IMG/VR virus record: IMGVR_UViG_3300035698_025894
Coordinates: 1-42,548 of that record
Origin: a virus
DNA length: 42,548 nt
Direction: 5' to 3' (one strand)
Made by a program: the position numbers and the translations under genes. The notes beneath the pieces are model-generated. The model was given only the letters and a program-made list of their open reading frames with translations, was not told the origin of the DNA and made no database searches. Below are positions 7,333 to 19,000 of this stretch, piece after piece (the stretch's first letter is position 1; every line of letters begins with the position of its first letter).

Positions 7333-8941
7333 ATGTAAGTATTCCTGTTTGTAATCCCCCATTTTGGCCAAATGCTTCGTAATATAAACCATAAGCTATT
7401 GATTTTTCTGGATCCTCTCCTTCAACTACTTTACCTGGGTCCTGTAAATAATTTACTAAGTGAAAATCTATAATAAATGCTGCACTAGGTAAATTATCCC
7501 ATTCATTAAAATTATTTGATCTGGGATAATAATTAGATCCTCCTGTTCCTCCTCCGATACCAACGCAAAAAAACCCTTGTAGTATTCCCTCCGTTTTTAT
7601 ACTAAAAGATAGGGATTTATTTATTCCCATATAATATTTAGAAATTTCTTTAACGTTAATGTATAATCCCCTATTAACAATAGAGCTAGCGGGGGTAATA
7701 ATTAAATTTTCCTCTCCGTTCCATTCTATTTTACCAAAAGAAGATTCGCTAGTAGAAGTCGAAGGGAATATTCCGTGCCAATTGTAGGTAATTCCCGAAT
7801 ATTGTCCGTGTGTTTCTGTGCTTGGCCCAATTTCATTTTTTCTTATCCCGGTTTTTCTTGAAATTTTCATTTCTCCACTTTCTTTTAGGCTAAGTATATT
7901 AACGCTATTTAATTTAGAATTCCAAAGATCCCCGCTTCCTGAACCACTTTCTACACTTAATAAAATTCCATCTCCCCTAGTATTTAAATAATTTTTAACA
8001 GAAAGCGTCGGTTTGTTATACCCGCTAATTGTAGTAGAAATTTCAATAGGTGAATTTATATTAGATGTATCATTTCCGTCTCCTATACCCGTACTAAAAT
8101 TTGGAGTATCTATTTTTATGTTATTAACACCTCCAGAAAGGTCAGTCATTATTAAATCACCAGAGGTATTTATATCCATACCTCCTATGTAAAGTTCAGC
8201 TTTTCCTGATTGGGATTCTATAATTACCTTTCCTAGATTTGAGTTTAATTTTAAATCACTTATATCAAACTGGATCCCACCTCTTCTAATATCAAAAGTT
8301 AAATCGTAATTATTTTCTAAAACTGCATCTTCTCCCCACCTAAAAATTGGGCTTTTTTCATAATCTCCTGTAGAACCATTATTATTTTTTGAAAATTCTA
8401 TTAAAGGTTGTTTAGATTGATCAAAGGAGGTAGATGATCCTGGTGATGTTTCTAATACTATCCTAGAATATTGGGGGTTTAATTTATCTAAGCTTGGAAT
8501 AGAGCTATTTAAAACAAACGTATTTAATTCCGGATTAGAACTACTTTGAATTAAGGAGTCCTTAAAATCCGGGCCTTCTACATTAAATATTCTTTTAAAT
8601 TGCTCGTTTGATTTTAAATTAATATTTATATAAACCCACGAAAAATCTACAAGTACATAAATTTTATTTAAATCAGCTATATTTACCCAATAATCACCAT
8701 TAATAATTCCTATAGAAGGTTTAAGAGAACTTAAAAACCAAAAGGAACCCCTTTCTCCTCTTAGACCCTTAGATCCTATAGATCCTTTATTTCCTATAGA
8801 TCCTGGATATCCTATCATTCCACTTTTACCATTAGGTCCACCAAAAAATTCAGCAACCTTGGAAAAATTTTGGTTTAGTTTATCAGAAAAGGTTTCTTGT
8901 GATTCCCCTTTATTTATTCTATTTAATTTCAGATCGTCCAT
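7322..8941 (-). CDS. Collagen-like tail fibre protein 2 of 3
   Basis: 539 residues starting MDDLKLNRINKGESQETFSDK. It has the same module order as its two neighbours: Q-x4-DKLN at residues 15-23, 11 Gly-X-Y triplets at 35-67, WF at 68-69, then NGDYWVN and IYVLVDFSWVYI. The long middle and end are beta-rich, with short repeats typical of trimeric fibre shafts (GKVIIESQSGKAELYIGG, DLIMTDLSGG) and a C-terminal domain with GFFCVGIGGG and SAAFIIDFHLVNY. It probably forms a trimeric fibre or spike for receptor binding. The C-terminal domain is unlike that of fibres 1 and 3, as expected when tips diverge for host range. Confidence 0.75.
   Translation of the reverse strand: MDDLKLNRINKGESQETFSDKLNQNFSKVAEFFGGPNGKSGMIGYPGSIGNKGSIGSKGLRGERGSFWFLSSLKPSIGIINGDYWVNIADLNKIYVLVDFSWVYININLKSNEQFKRIFNVEGPDFKDSLIQSSSNPELNTFVLNSSIPSLDKLNPQYSRIVLETSPGSSTSFDQSKQPLIEFSKNNNGSTGDYEKSPIFRWGEDAVLENNYDLTFDIRRGGIQFDISDLKLNSNLGKVIIESQSGKAELYIGGMDINTSGDLIMTDLSGGVNNIKIDTPNFSTGIGDGNDTSNINSPIEISTTISGYNKPTLSVKNYLNTRGDGILLSVESGSGSGDLWNSKLNSVNILSLKESGEMKISRKTGIRKNEIGPSTETHGQYSGITYNWHGIFPSTSTSESSFGKIEWNGEENLIITPASSIVNRGLYINVKEISKYYMGINKSLSFSIKTEGILQGFFCVGIGGGTGGSNYYPRSNNFNEWDNLPSAAFIIDFHLVNYLQDPGKVVEGEDPEKSIAYGLYYEAFGQNGGLQTGILTYED
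8741..8839 (-). repeat. Collagen-like Gly-X-Y block, 11 triplets (fibre 2)
   Basis: Eleven uninterrupted Gly-X-Y triplets (GPN, GKS ... GER, GSF) directly before Trp-Phe, in the same position as in fibres 1 and 3. Confidence 0.8.
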
Positions 8942-8958
8942 TTACCTTATATATTCTA

Positions 8959-10632
8959 TTAATTTGATGTAGTAAAAAATCCATTTCCGTCAGAACTTTT
9001 AAAATAAACTAAATCCCCTCCAGTAATTCCAATAACCTGTTTTATTAAAGTTATTTCTACGAAATTAGACCCTTTTGGGAAATCATAAACTTTAGTAAAT
9101 GGTGCTATAAAGTTAGCTGTTGAAAATGAATTAAATGGAATAACAGAAGTGATCCCTACTCCGTCTATTCTTCTATTACTATCAGAACTTCTAATGGTAA
9201 TTTTTAGAGTTTCTCCCACGTTTTTTAAATTATTTAAATAGGATACACCATCAGTGGTATTTAATTGTAAGCCAACAAAAAATTTATCTCCTTCTGGAAT
9301 ACCAACGGGATTTATTATTATTTCATTTTTATCATTAGCAAAAGACATTTTAGAATTTGATTGAGGGCCTAATGTATCTATATTACCAAAAAGATACCAA
9401 GTCCTAAGAACACTAAAAACATTAGTCCTATTATCAGATGCCTGATTTATGTAGGTAAAACTATTTGATTCTTTAGGAAAATATACCGAGCCTGCAGCTG
9501 AAATTGTAAATTTATCTGTTCCTACATTGGAATCTAAAGTTTCTATTTTTATTAAATGGTTATCCGGCTTATAACCGTTTATATTTTCATTAAATCCTCC
9601 TCCTTCTAGTGAAACGTCTAATGTACCTGATCCTTCAGGTACTGTATCAACTTTTGAAATTAGTTTAATAGAAGAAATATTTGGATTAGCTAAAGAATTT
9701 AACAAAAGCCTGGAATTTAATTTTATTCTATTATAAGACCCAGAAGAATAACCTATGTTTTTATAACTTGGTTTATAAAAACCACTTTCTGTTAAAATTG
9801 AAATTAAACCATTAGAATCTATATTAATCCCACTTGAGCTATTTGAACTTGTTCCAAAAGTAAATCCGGTTGAAGATCTTATACTAAAATTTTCTTTTAA
9901 ATTAAAAATAAGATCGTGGTTAACTAAATCCGTAGTATCTAGTGTTTGTATATTTAATTTATCCTTAGGAACAAGTAAGGTAAGTGAAGAATTATTTTCT
10001 TCATTATCTGAAAAATATATTCGGGGGTGGTTTAAATAAGTTGAAGGAGTACCATCTATTAAATCACCCCTTGAAAATTCTAAAAGAGAATTGGAACTAG
10101 ATACTTTAGAATCTATAGATATAGTAAACATAGAATGCAAAGGATTTGCATTTGTTTCATTTAAAGTAGAATCTGAAAAATTAAATGTACTGCTTTCGGA
10201 ACGGTTTTTATAGTATATAGCATTAGCTCCAGTAAGACCAGAATAGCTTTCTATATTTTCTGTCCTTTTAAATTCGGAACTTGAAGAAAGATTAAATAAA
10301 GTTTCTACCCACCCAGAACTAGTAAATTTACTTACAGTATTTAAAGGAACTGATGAATTTATCCAATAGTCTCCATTTACTATAGTATCTCCTATTCCTC
10401 CTTGTGGCTGAGTATTTTCTATAAACCATCTATTTCCTCTTATTCCTTTATTTCCTGTAATTCCTTTGTCACCGGGTAACCCTAAAGGACCGGTAGCTCC
10501 TGTAGCTCCTCTAGCTCCTAAATTACCACCTTCTAGCAAACGTAATCCTAAAAACGTAGAATTTATTTTATCTACTGTTACTTTTTGAGTATCGGTAGAT
10601 AATATTTTTTGTATTTTTGGATCCCTTTTCAT
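8959..10632 (-). CDS. Collagen-like tail fibre protein 1 of 3
   Basis: 557 residues starting MKRDPKIQKILSTDTQK. Q16-x4-DKIN is followed by 11 Gly-X-Y triplets (36-68, including GATGATGPLG), WF (69-70) and NGDYWIN. Behind this lie a beta-rich shaft and a C-terminal region ending in GGDLVYFKSSDGNGFFTTSN. The region after the collagen block still aligns loosely by eye with fibres 2 and 3 (for example NANPLHSMFTI against LNPQYSRIVL), supporting duplication from one ancestor. It is the first of three tandem fibre genes and follows the 1797-aa structural gene by 2 bases. Confidence 0.75.
   Translation of the reverse strand: MKRDPKIQKILSTDTQKVTVDKINSTFLGLRLLEGGNLGARGATGATGPLGLPGDKGITGNKGIRGNRWFIENTQPQGGIGDTIVNGDYWINSSVPLNTVSKFTSSGWVETLFNLSSSSEFKRTENIESYSGLTGANAIYYKNRSESSTFNFSDSTLNETNANPLHSMFTISIDSKVSSSNSLLEFSRGDLIDGTPSTYLNHPRIYFSDNEENNSSLTLLVPKDKLNIQTLDTTDLVNHDLIFNLKENFSIRSSTGFTFGTSSNSSSGINIDSNGLISILTESGFYKPSYKNIGYSSGSYNRIKLNSRLLLNSLANPNISSIKLISKVDTVPEGSGTLDVSLEGGGFNENINGYKPDNHLIKIETLDSNVGTDKFTISAAGSVYFPKESNSFTYINQASDNRTNVFSVLRTWYLFGNIDTLGPQSNSKMSFANDKNEIIINPVGIPEGDKFFVGLQLNTTDGVSYLNNLKNVGETLKITIRSSDSNRRIDGVGITSVIPFNSFSTANFIAPFTKVYDFPKGSNFVEITLIKQVIGITGGDLVYFKSSDGNGFFTTSN
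10429..10527 (-). repeat. Collagen-like Gly-X-Y block, 11 triplets (fibre 1)
   Basis: Eleven Gly-X-Y triplets with the classic GATGATGPLG core, ending directly before Trp-Phe. Confidence 0.8.
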
Positions 10633-10634
10633 TA

Positions 10635-13600
10635 TTAGATTTTATTTATATCAAAACTAAAATTAATAGAATTAAAATTAGAAGAATTTAATCTGTGATT
10701 AAACTCAAAAATTAATTCGCTTCTTTTAGTTAAAGAAAAATTCTTATTATTAATAAACCCAGTTCTGGGTCTATAAGATGGTAAAATATCACCTCTAATA
10801 CTATATTCGCTTTCTTTAAATTCACTACCTAAGGATTTTATATAAACGTCTATTCCTGTAGATTCAAAAATAGGTATAACATTTACGTCTATATATTTCA
10901 TAATATCATCTTCTATACTTTCTGGATCTCCGATTCCATATTCAGATACTATATGTTCAACAAAATCTTTTTCTACTCCGGAATTCATAAAATATCTTTT
11001 AAGCATTCTATCAATTCTAATAACACCAGAAACGTATAAAATTTCATCCTCTTTAAGAGGATTAGTTATATTTTCCCAAAATACTTCTACTTCAGGAAAT
11101 ATATCTTCGTCTATTTTATCAATATTAACTCCAACGAAAACTTTGGGTATTTGTCCAGTACCGTCAGAATTTTGCGATTGAGAAAGGTTTTGAATATCTT
11201 TAGAGCTTTTTCTAGCAATAGCATTAACCTGGTTAATGTCGCTATTTCCTTCGGTTTTAGAAATTTCCATCCCTATAAAATTATTTATTCTTATATTATC
11301 CGGCGTTTTCATCATTTTAGATCCAAAGAAACTTTTTAACTCTTTCATGGATCTAGTACCTGCAACAGAAGTTTTACTATTAGATGACTCGTAAAGATCA
11401 TAATAACCGGGGTCCCATGACGAATAAAACAAGGAAAAATCTTTTTTATCTATTGGGGTTTCATAAACTAAAGGATACACCGCACCTTCCGGTAATTCTT
11501 TAGTTCCTAATAATATATTTTCGTTAAAAGAAACCTTGGTATAATTTAAATTTTTTAATTTACCGAACCCCTTTTTATTTGGTCCAAATGTAGCATTTCT
11601 AAAAGATAAATCTTGACTAGGATCTCCGGATACAAAATCTTTTTTGTCGTTATCAAACATGATTACTTTTTTAGCTATAGGTTCATAAAATCCCCCAAAC
11701 CTTAAAAGATCAGTTTTTAATGCAGTAGATTGCTCTATATCATAAGAAGTAATTTGATTGTTCCCTACAATCTTTGGTCCCTTTGAACTTGGTTTTGAAA
11801 TAGGACCTGAAGTTTTTTTATAATATGTTGGGGATTCGATTTTTAAAGAAAACTGATTTTCGGTAACTATGGTTTTTAAATTTTCAGAATCCCAAGAATG
11901 TGTTAAATATTTTATATATGGGTCTGAAGAATTAACTCTTTTAGCAATTTGTCCCATAGAAACCCTAGAAGTAATAGGAGAAAAATATCCACCCCCTCCA
12001 CCAATTTGATATACAGGTTTATTTTTATAAAGGGCTTCAGAACCTGTTGGTACTGTTATTCCGCCGGTTAGCCCAAGAAATGGAATATCAAAAGAATATT
12101 CACTGTTTAATTTTCCAAATTCAACAAAGGTCTTAGAAATTCCTATAGGCCAGGGATAAGTAGAAGAATTTAAAGGAACACTAAAACTTCCTTCAGAAAT
12201 AGGGTTTTTTGTAGATCCTTCTGAATAAGTTAATTTTATTTCTTCTCTAAGATCTGTGTCATATTCAGTATTTTCTATAGAATAAATTCTTCCCGGGGAT
12301 ACAAAGGAATCTACAAAACTATTAGAAGAATAACTAAGATCTAATCCAACGCTTAATTTTATGGAATCTATAGAAGTTAAACTAAGTCCATTTGTTTGTA
12401 TATTTAATTTTTTCTTATTGCTTAAAGAATATAATAGAGTATAATCAATTATTGGAAGAGATACAGAATTACTTTCAAGATCATTTACTTTATAGTCACT
12501 AATAACAATAGTAATTAAAAAAACTATAGACCTTTGTGATGTATTTTCTATTATTTCATATGTTACAGGAGATTGTATAGTATTATTTTCTGGGACTACT
12601 TTTAATATGGAAGTAAACCGATAACCATTAAATCCTCTATAATTTTCGACAAAGCTTCTAGGGTCTTTATTATTTAATTTTATATTTGATTTTTTCTTTA
12701 TAATATATTTAACCCCTCTAAACACAACTTCATAAAATCCACTTGCTTCGTTGTATGAAAATAACCCAAAAAATTCTTTGGTTAAACCAGAATTATTTGA
12801 ATAATCTCCTGGATAATCAGAAGAAGAAACAGTAAAAGTGCTATTAAAGTAAGAAGAATTATCGGGATCTGCATTAAATAATAAAGAATAGTCAGGAGCT
12901 TCTGGTAAGTAGCTTTTTTGAGAATTTACAGAATCTATAGGATATTCTCTAGGTAAAGATTCTAGTATGTATCCTTCGTGAGTTAAATAAGCAGGATCCG
13001 GTATTTCTTTATCTATTGATGGGGAAAAATTAGTTGGTGAAAATGCAGGGGAAGAATTAAGTCTATATGGATTTCCCCTTCCGTCGGTTCCTTTAGATAA
13101 AGCCCATTTATTAATATATGGAACTATTCTAGAAACATTAGAAGTTTTTATGTTATAGTTTTCTTGAAGATATTCGTACTCGGTATTAAGTTTTGTTCCT
13201 TTAAATAACGTAGATTTGTCTTCGTTTATAAAAGTTTTTAATTCGTTAATTGCTTCTATACCATAAAATCCCGGAAAAGATTCTAAATCCTCTTCGTATT
13301 TAACTAAATCTCCATAAAATCCGGGACCTGAGTATTCTAATTGGGTAAAAGGACCTGCTACTACAATAGAATTCTGGATTTCCTCATTAAAAAAAGTAAA
13401 TCCAAAAACACCAACGAAAACTTCACCGGTGGAATAAACAACAGAATTATATAATACACTTCCTGATTTTACATAATATGGTATATTTTCTTTAATTGTA
13501 TTAATTTGTCCAGTACTTACATAATAATACCTATTAGTTTCAGCTATTGGGGTATTAGAATAATCAGAAGACCAGAAATCAAAATCGAAATCTTTAACGT

Positions 13601-16028
13601 CAAAAAAGGTAAAAACCCCAGAATATAATACACTAGAAGAAAATACGCTAATTTTTAAATCTTTTCCTATTTTTGGGGTTGCATTAGGATTTTCTAAATT
13701 AGCAACTAATAAAAGTTCATAATTTTTAAATCCTGTAATATCTCCAAGATTATTTTTTATTTCGTTATCAACTAATTTATTTATACTAGAAATTTTTACG
13801 TACCCTTTATCAGTATCTATATAATTTCCAGCTTTTATTATATTTGAGTCGGTTTTAGAAAATGCTATTCTGTTGTTAGCACAATCACTACCGCCTAAAA
13901 ATGAAATATTAGAAGATATTTCAGAAAAATCCAATCCATTTATGGAACCATAGCCAGTAAAATCACCAAAAGTATTATAAGTTTTCCATTCCCCTAGTAC
14001 ATATTCAAAATAATTATCAGACGAATCTATAATAATATCACCTTCAGAGTATATTAAATCAGGATTTAATAAACCTAGGTATTTATTATTAAATTTTTCA
14101 TAGTCATAAAATACAGATATACTAAAATCGGAAACTATATTTTTTCCGGGTACGTTAGTTCTTAAAATAGACGAGCTCAAAACATTTGCTGAATCTATTC
14201 TATATCCTGCAAAATCTTTTATTAGACTAGAAAAAGAATTAGCTATATCTGTTCCACTTTCAGTGTATGGATTAAATACTCGGGATTCTCCAAAATTATA
14301 GAAGGATCCTTTACTCCATTTCATTACCCCTGAGTAATTTCCAGAATGTATTAAATCAAAATTTCTATATCCATCAGAATGAATACCACCAGACCAAAAT
14401 AATTTAAAAACTATTGCTTTAGGTAAGTCGTACATTTTATTAAAAACTACTTCTGTGTAATCATAACCTTTAGATTCTAATTTTACGCAATTTAAAGAAC
14501 CTAAGAAGTTATCAATTCCGGTAAAATCTAAAAGGTTTGAAGAAACATCGGAAATTATTAAATTACCGGAAGAAGATTCTAGGTCACCAGTTATTTTAAA
14601 TTCATTATTTGAATATGCTCCGTATTTATAATCTGGATTTAAGGAAGAATAATTTTCAACTCTTTTTAAACTATGAAATTTTTCATTTTTATCAGTAATA
14701 TAATAAAGTTTATTAGGATCGTTTATATTTGTATCATCAGAACCCGGAATCCAGCCATTAGAATTTTCGTAATATAGCCTTATTCCAGTTGGACTCTCTA
14801 CTTTATATGGGGTATTGTTATAATAGTAACCTGTATTATTCCTTTTAGGTTTAGGTAAGTTATTATTGCCGTCCTCTTCCTTATTTTTATAATAAGAATT
14901 TCCATCCATTTTAAAATTACCTAAATCATTTCTAGAAACATACATACCAAAATATCTATTAATAGAATATAACGAAGAATCTTTATCGTCAAAAGCAAAT
15001 TCTAAATTTATTAAATTACTAGAAACTATTCCATTCCTTGAAAACCCACTTGTAATATAAGACTCGAAGTCTATCATAGAAGTAGAATCCGGGGATTTTA
15101 GGTAATCGTTTAACAATTCACCCGATTTACTATAAACCCCGTTTTTATAATCGATTCCATGATAATATGAATATGCATTTTCTCCAAAATTTAAATCTAT
15201 AGGACTTTTTGGGAATGCTTTATTATTTATAATTGAATTTATATAATTACCTATTAAAGTTCCTTTTCTTAAATCAAAAGTTTCTATTACAGAAGAGTTT
15301 TTTAATATTTTTTCATTAAAGTAATTACCTACACTATCTACTTTATTTTGGAATTGTAATTCGTCCATTAAAACAACCTTACCAGCACCAGAAGAAACGC
15401 TATATTTATTCCCTGATAGATTATTACCTATAAAAAATTCACCTGGCTTATATTTAATAGGAACATTTAAAGAATCATTTCCATAGAAAATAGAAAATTC
15501 TTCTTTATTAACTTCCTGGATTACTTTATATTTTTTACCTTCTTTTATTCCGTTTAGGTCTACGTTAGTAGCATATGAATAAGAAACTGGACTTGGGGTT
15601 TTAAATATTACAAAAAATTCAGGTAATTCATTTTTTAACCAAAGAGGAGCAAAATAAGAAAAAGGCTCTTTATAACTTCTATCAATTAAAGTATTGGCTC
15701 CAGTTCCATAGAAAAAATCATACTGTAAAGAAAAATCATCAGAACTTTTAATATCTCCGTTGGTTTTTTTAGAAACATCGAATAGGATTTCAGAACTAAG
15801 TTTTCCTTTATCTAAAAATTTATACAGATCCGAAGCATATGTATTATTTCCATTTATTTTATAATTTTTAAATCTATCATTAGATAAAACCTCGTTAGCA
15901 TTTATTGTATTTAAATAAGCTCCTCCTGAGGAATCTACAGTTATTTTTATATTACCCGTTAATAAAGGATTTGTACGGGTAATTAAAAAAGATGTATTAT
16001 AATCAAAAAGTTTGGATTTTCCTGCCAT
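10635..16028 (-). CDS. Very large virion structural protein (1797 aa), unknown function
   Basis: 1797 residues starting MAGKSKLFDYNTSFLITRTN, with GATAAATAAAGTAAA before the ATG. It is soluble and beta-rich, dominated by Ser, Asn, Tyr, Phe and Lys, with many Tyr-rich strands (GYYYNNTPYKV, TNRYYYVSTGQI). No signal peptide, transmembrane helix or catalytic motif is recognised. The N-terminus (NPLLTGNIKITVDSSGGAYLNTINANE would be one domain) and the C-terminus (FEFNHRLNSSNFNSINFSFDIN) look like separate folded units. Its place between baseplate/adsorption genes and the fibre genes suggests a large peripheral baseplate or long-fibre component. T4 has no protein of this size in its baseplate, so this is a lineage-specific part. 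Confidence 0.6.
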   Translation of the reverse strand: MAGKSKLFDYNTSFLITRTNPLLTGNIKITVDSSGGAYLNTINANEVLSNDRFKNYKINGNNTYASDLYKFLDKGKLSSEILFDVSKKTNGDIKSSDDFSLQYDFFYGTGANTLIDRSYKEPFSYFAPLWLKNELPEFFVIFKTPSPVSYSYATNVDLNGIKEGKKYKVIQEVNKEEFSIFYGNDSLNVPIKYKPGEFFIGNNLSGNKYSVSSGAGKVVLMDELQFQNKVDSVGNYFNEKILKNSSVIETFDLRKGTLIGNYINSIINNKAFPKSPIDLNFGENAYSYYHGIDYKNGVYSKSGELLNDYLKSPDSTSMIDFESYITSGFSRNGIVSSNLINLEFAFDDKDSSLYSINRYFGMYVSRNDLGNFKMDGNSYYKNKEEDGNNNLPKPKRNNTGYYYNNTPYKVESPTGIRLYYENSNGWIPGSDDTNINDPNKLYYITDKNEKFHSLKRVENYSSLNPDYKYGAYSNNEFKITGDLESSSGNLIISDVSSNLLDFTGIDNFLGSLNCVKLESKGYDYTEVVFNKMYDLPKAIVFKLFWSGGIHSDGYRNFDLIHSGNYSGVMKWSKGSFYNFGESRVFNPYTESGTDIANSFSSLIKDFAGYRIDSANVLSSSILRTNVPGKNIVSDFSISVFYDYEKFNNKYLGLLNPDLIYSEGDIIIDSSDNYFEYVLGEWKTYNTFGDFTGYGSINGLDFSEISSNISFLGGSDCANNRIAFSKTDSNIIKAGNYIDTDKGYVKISSINKLVDNEIKNNLGDITGFKNYELLLVANLENPNATPKIGKDLKISVFSSSVLYSGVFTFFDVKDFDFDFWSSDYSNTPIAETNRYYYVSTGQINTIKENIPYYVKSGSVLYNSVVYSTGEVFVGVFGFTFFNEEIQNSIVVAGPFTQLEYSGPGFYGDLVKYEEDLESFPGFYGIEAINELKTFINEDKSTLFKGTKLNTEYEYLQENYNIKTSNVSRIVPYINKWALSKGTDGRGNPYRLNSSPAFSPTNFSPSIDKEIPDPAYLTHEGYILESLPREYPIDSVNSQKSYLPEAPDYSLLFNADPDNSSYFNSTFTVSSSDYPGDYSNNSGLTKEFFGLFSYNEASGFYEVVFRGVKYIIKKKSNIKLNNKDPRSFVENYRGFNGYRFTSILKVVPENNTIQSPVTYEIIENTSQRSIVFLITIVISDYKVNDLESNSVSLPIIDYTLLYSLSNKKKLNIQTNGLSLTSIDSIKLSVGLDLSYSSNSFVDSFVSPGRIYSIENTEYDTDLREEIKLTYSEGSTKNPISEGSFSVPLNSSTYPWPIGISKTFVEFGKLNSEYSFDIPFLGLTGGITVPTGSEALYKNKPVYQIGGGGGYFSPITSRVSMGQIAKRVNSSDPYIKYLTHSWDSENLKTIVTENQFSLKIESPTYYKKTSGPISKPSSKGPKIVGNNQITSYDIEQSTALKTDLLRFGGFYEPIAKKVIMFDNDKKDFVSGDPSQDLSFRNATFGPNKKGFGKLKNLNYTKVSFNENILLGTKELPEGAVYPLVYETPIDKKDFSLFYSSWDPGYYDLYESSNSKTSVAGTRSMKELKSFFGSKMMKTPDNIRINNFIGMEISKTEGNSDINQVNAIARKSSKDIQNLSQSQNSDGTGQIPKVFVGVNIDKIDEDIFPEVEVFWENITNPLKEDEILYVSGVIRIDRMLKRYFMNSGVEKDFVEHIVSEYGIGDPESIEDDIMKYIDVNVIPIFESTGIDVYIKSLGSEFKESEYSIRGDILPSYRPRTGFINNKNFSLTKRSELIFEFNHRLNSSNFNSINFSFDINKI

Positions 16029-16049
16029 TTTACTTTATTTATCTTTTAG

Positions 16050-19000
16050 TTAAATTGAGGGGCTACTTTTTATATTAAAAAAGTTTGGGGAAACTAAGGT
16101 GTCATTTTTATACTTTCCCGTAACCTCTACATCAAAAGAAAAAGTATTTTCGTTTCTAACCTTTATATCCAATCCTATTCTTTTAGTATATGTAATATTA
16201 CTTAATGCTCCATCAGCTCTAAATCCTCCAATATTTCCTAATTTATCTGTAGCTCTAAATTGGTAAATTAACGGAATATTTATAGAATTTTCTGTACCAA
16301 ACTGAAGTTTCTTTTTAGCAAGAGATGTACTTCCTTCTACTTGAATATTTTCAGAAGATTTCGGGGCTAAAAATAAATAAGATCCGCAAGAATATTTACC
16401 GATTAAATATTCATCGTTTTGATGGAAGCCTAATTTGTTTGGGTACATAGAATCACTTCTACTAGCCGCAGTTCCACCGGTAAAAAACGGGGTATTTACT
16501 TTTTGGAATTCAAGTTGCTTATAGTAACCACTAGTTGAAGTATCTAATTGAAAATAATTAGAATGTCTAAATTCTGGATATACTATAGTAGAATTATTAA
16601 AATCAGGTTTTACTAGATCTATAAAAGATGTTCCATCACCTGTATTTAATGCTGGATGATCTTTATGAATACAAAATTCAGAAAGAGCCCCGTTTCCGTT
16701 TGGAGTTTCGCTTCCGGTAGATCCAGTATACCCTCCTATCCAAACTGATCCGTTTATTCCTCCATTTACAGAAGGCGTAATAGTAGGATCAAAAGGTATT
16801 AAAGATTCTCCGTTTATAGGTAATGTACTAGAACCAATTAAGGATCCAGAATAAGAATAAGACCCGCTATATATATTAGCTTGGGGTTCATAAAGGTCTA
16901 AATTATACCCAACCGACTTAAACCTAGGGTATATAAATTGACTGAAAGAATTTCCTGATGCGAAAGGAGAAGCTTGTTGATAAGAAACATTTTTAGGAAC
17001 TCCATTTTCGTCTACAATATCAGAATTACTAAGAGATGTAATAGAAATTGGAACTTTACTATATTTTAAATTTCCGTTATAGTCGGGTAAACTATTTATA
17101 GAATCAGAAATTAATAGGTTTTGCCCGCCAGAAGTTAAGCTAGCTAACTCTAATTCGGAGGCTGCTGCATTAACTAATTGAATATTATAAACTTTAGCTG
17201 CTATTTTACCAGAATCTGTAGTGGTTGGATCTGTAAAAATTTGGTTATAAAACCCAGCTGTTAATTTTATAGTATTTCCGTGAGAAACTTTAATTGGTTC
17301 GCTTTCTCCGTCAGTAATATAAACTTCTAAAATACCCTTTGCTTTATCGATTAAAGCTTTTAATTTATCTATTTCGTTGGTAATTTCCTGAATTTTTTCA
17401 AATAAGCTTGTTGGATTTCCAGAAGGTCCGTAAAAACCGCTAGCTATATTATCAGACTTATGAGCATATACGGTACTACCTACACTAAATTGGCCATTTA
17501 AATGTTCGTTTAAACCAAGAGAAGCTAAATCTTCTTTTATTTTAATAACTGCTTTATCTTCTGCGTTTGAAAGCATCGAAAATTCCATAGCATTAGAAGA
17601 AATCTCATCAGGAAAAGTTACTATTATAGAGGAAGACCATAAAGATTTTAAAGGATTTTCTGGCCACCCTGCTTCTGATATTGACATAACCTGAATTTCA
17701 ACCTGCTCACCTTTAGTTATAGGAATATCTATTTGGTTTATATTTATATTTTCCGAATTCGCGGTATCCTCTTTTTCCCATACGTAAGTTCCTTTAGAAG
17801 AGTCATAAGATTTTTGTCTAATTTCGCTTTTTTCTATTAACCAATTACTATAGGAACCTTCTTTAGTTTGTCCATCTATTCCTTTATATTTTAATAACGA
17901 AGAAGATTGTGATGTTCCGCTATCACTTAGGTATCTATATCTTTTAACAAATTGAATTATTTCTTGATCCCCAGTTTTATCACTAATTTTTGGATTTGGT
18001 ATATCAAAAAACCCTCTTATTTTATATTTAGGTTTTTCTAATATTTGGGGGGTATCTAAACTTCTAATAGCAATTTCATTAACTGTTGAATTATAAAGAT
18101 CTTGCTTTTGAACCTTTTCATTAATAAGTGTATTTAATTTAGATTCTATAGCTTTAGGATTTATACTTTCTGAAGACTGTGACTGTGGGCTAATAGACGA
18201 AGCACTTGAAAATCCCTTATTTAATTGACCTTTTGTTTTTTCTATAGCTTTATCTAAAGTTAATATTTCGTTTTTTAGAACAGATTTAGCTGAAACTTTT
18301 TCTAATATGGTTTTAGAACTTACTGAATCTGTTAATTGTTTATTTATTTGTATTACCTGAAAGCTATCCGGATCTAATTCAGGAGATTCTGGGACAAGAC
18401 CGAATATTGAAGGGATTCTTTTTTCTTTGGCCATACCTAAGAAAATTTGACCCATATCAGAAACCTGTGATTTATAAAAAGTTGAAAGGGTTTCTATAGT
18501 ACCTTGATTATTTATTGTTAATTCGCTACTAAAAAAAGCTATTCCAGTAGAAAATAAAGATCCAACTATATTAAAGTTTTCGTCGATTGCTTTAAAAAAT
18601 ACTCCTTGTCTTTCATCAAAACCAACATTTACTTGAATTTCTCTTTGACTAAATTCGGAAGAAGATATTTCTAATGCTTCTGAACCTATTTTAATCGGTT
18701 GATATCCGGACAATCTTTTAAGCTGAACTGAACTTTCCTTTCTATTAACTGATGTTATTTCATACTTGGAAGAGTTTTCGGTTACTAAATGATCACCAAC
18801 ATCCAAAGATTTTCCGTCAGTTATTTCCGTTAATACGTCGGTGTAATTAAGACTATTTAACCTATAATTTCTTCTAGTTTCTACTATAGAATTTCCGCTA
18901 ATATCATTAGTTCTTACCTCATCATCATAAAAAGCTAAAACTCCAAAAGAACCTACATTCCTTAATACCTTTAATGGTAAATCTACTATATCTTCATCTA

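Noticed and set aside
7333-7392. Longer N-terminus of fibre 3
   Set aside because: The added residues are the out-of-frame shadow of fibre 2, and the adaptor motif aligns with the paralogues only from the ATG at 7332.
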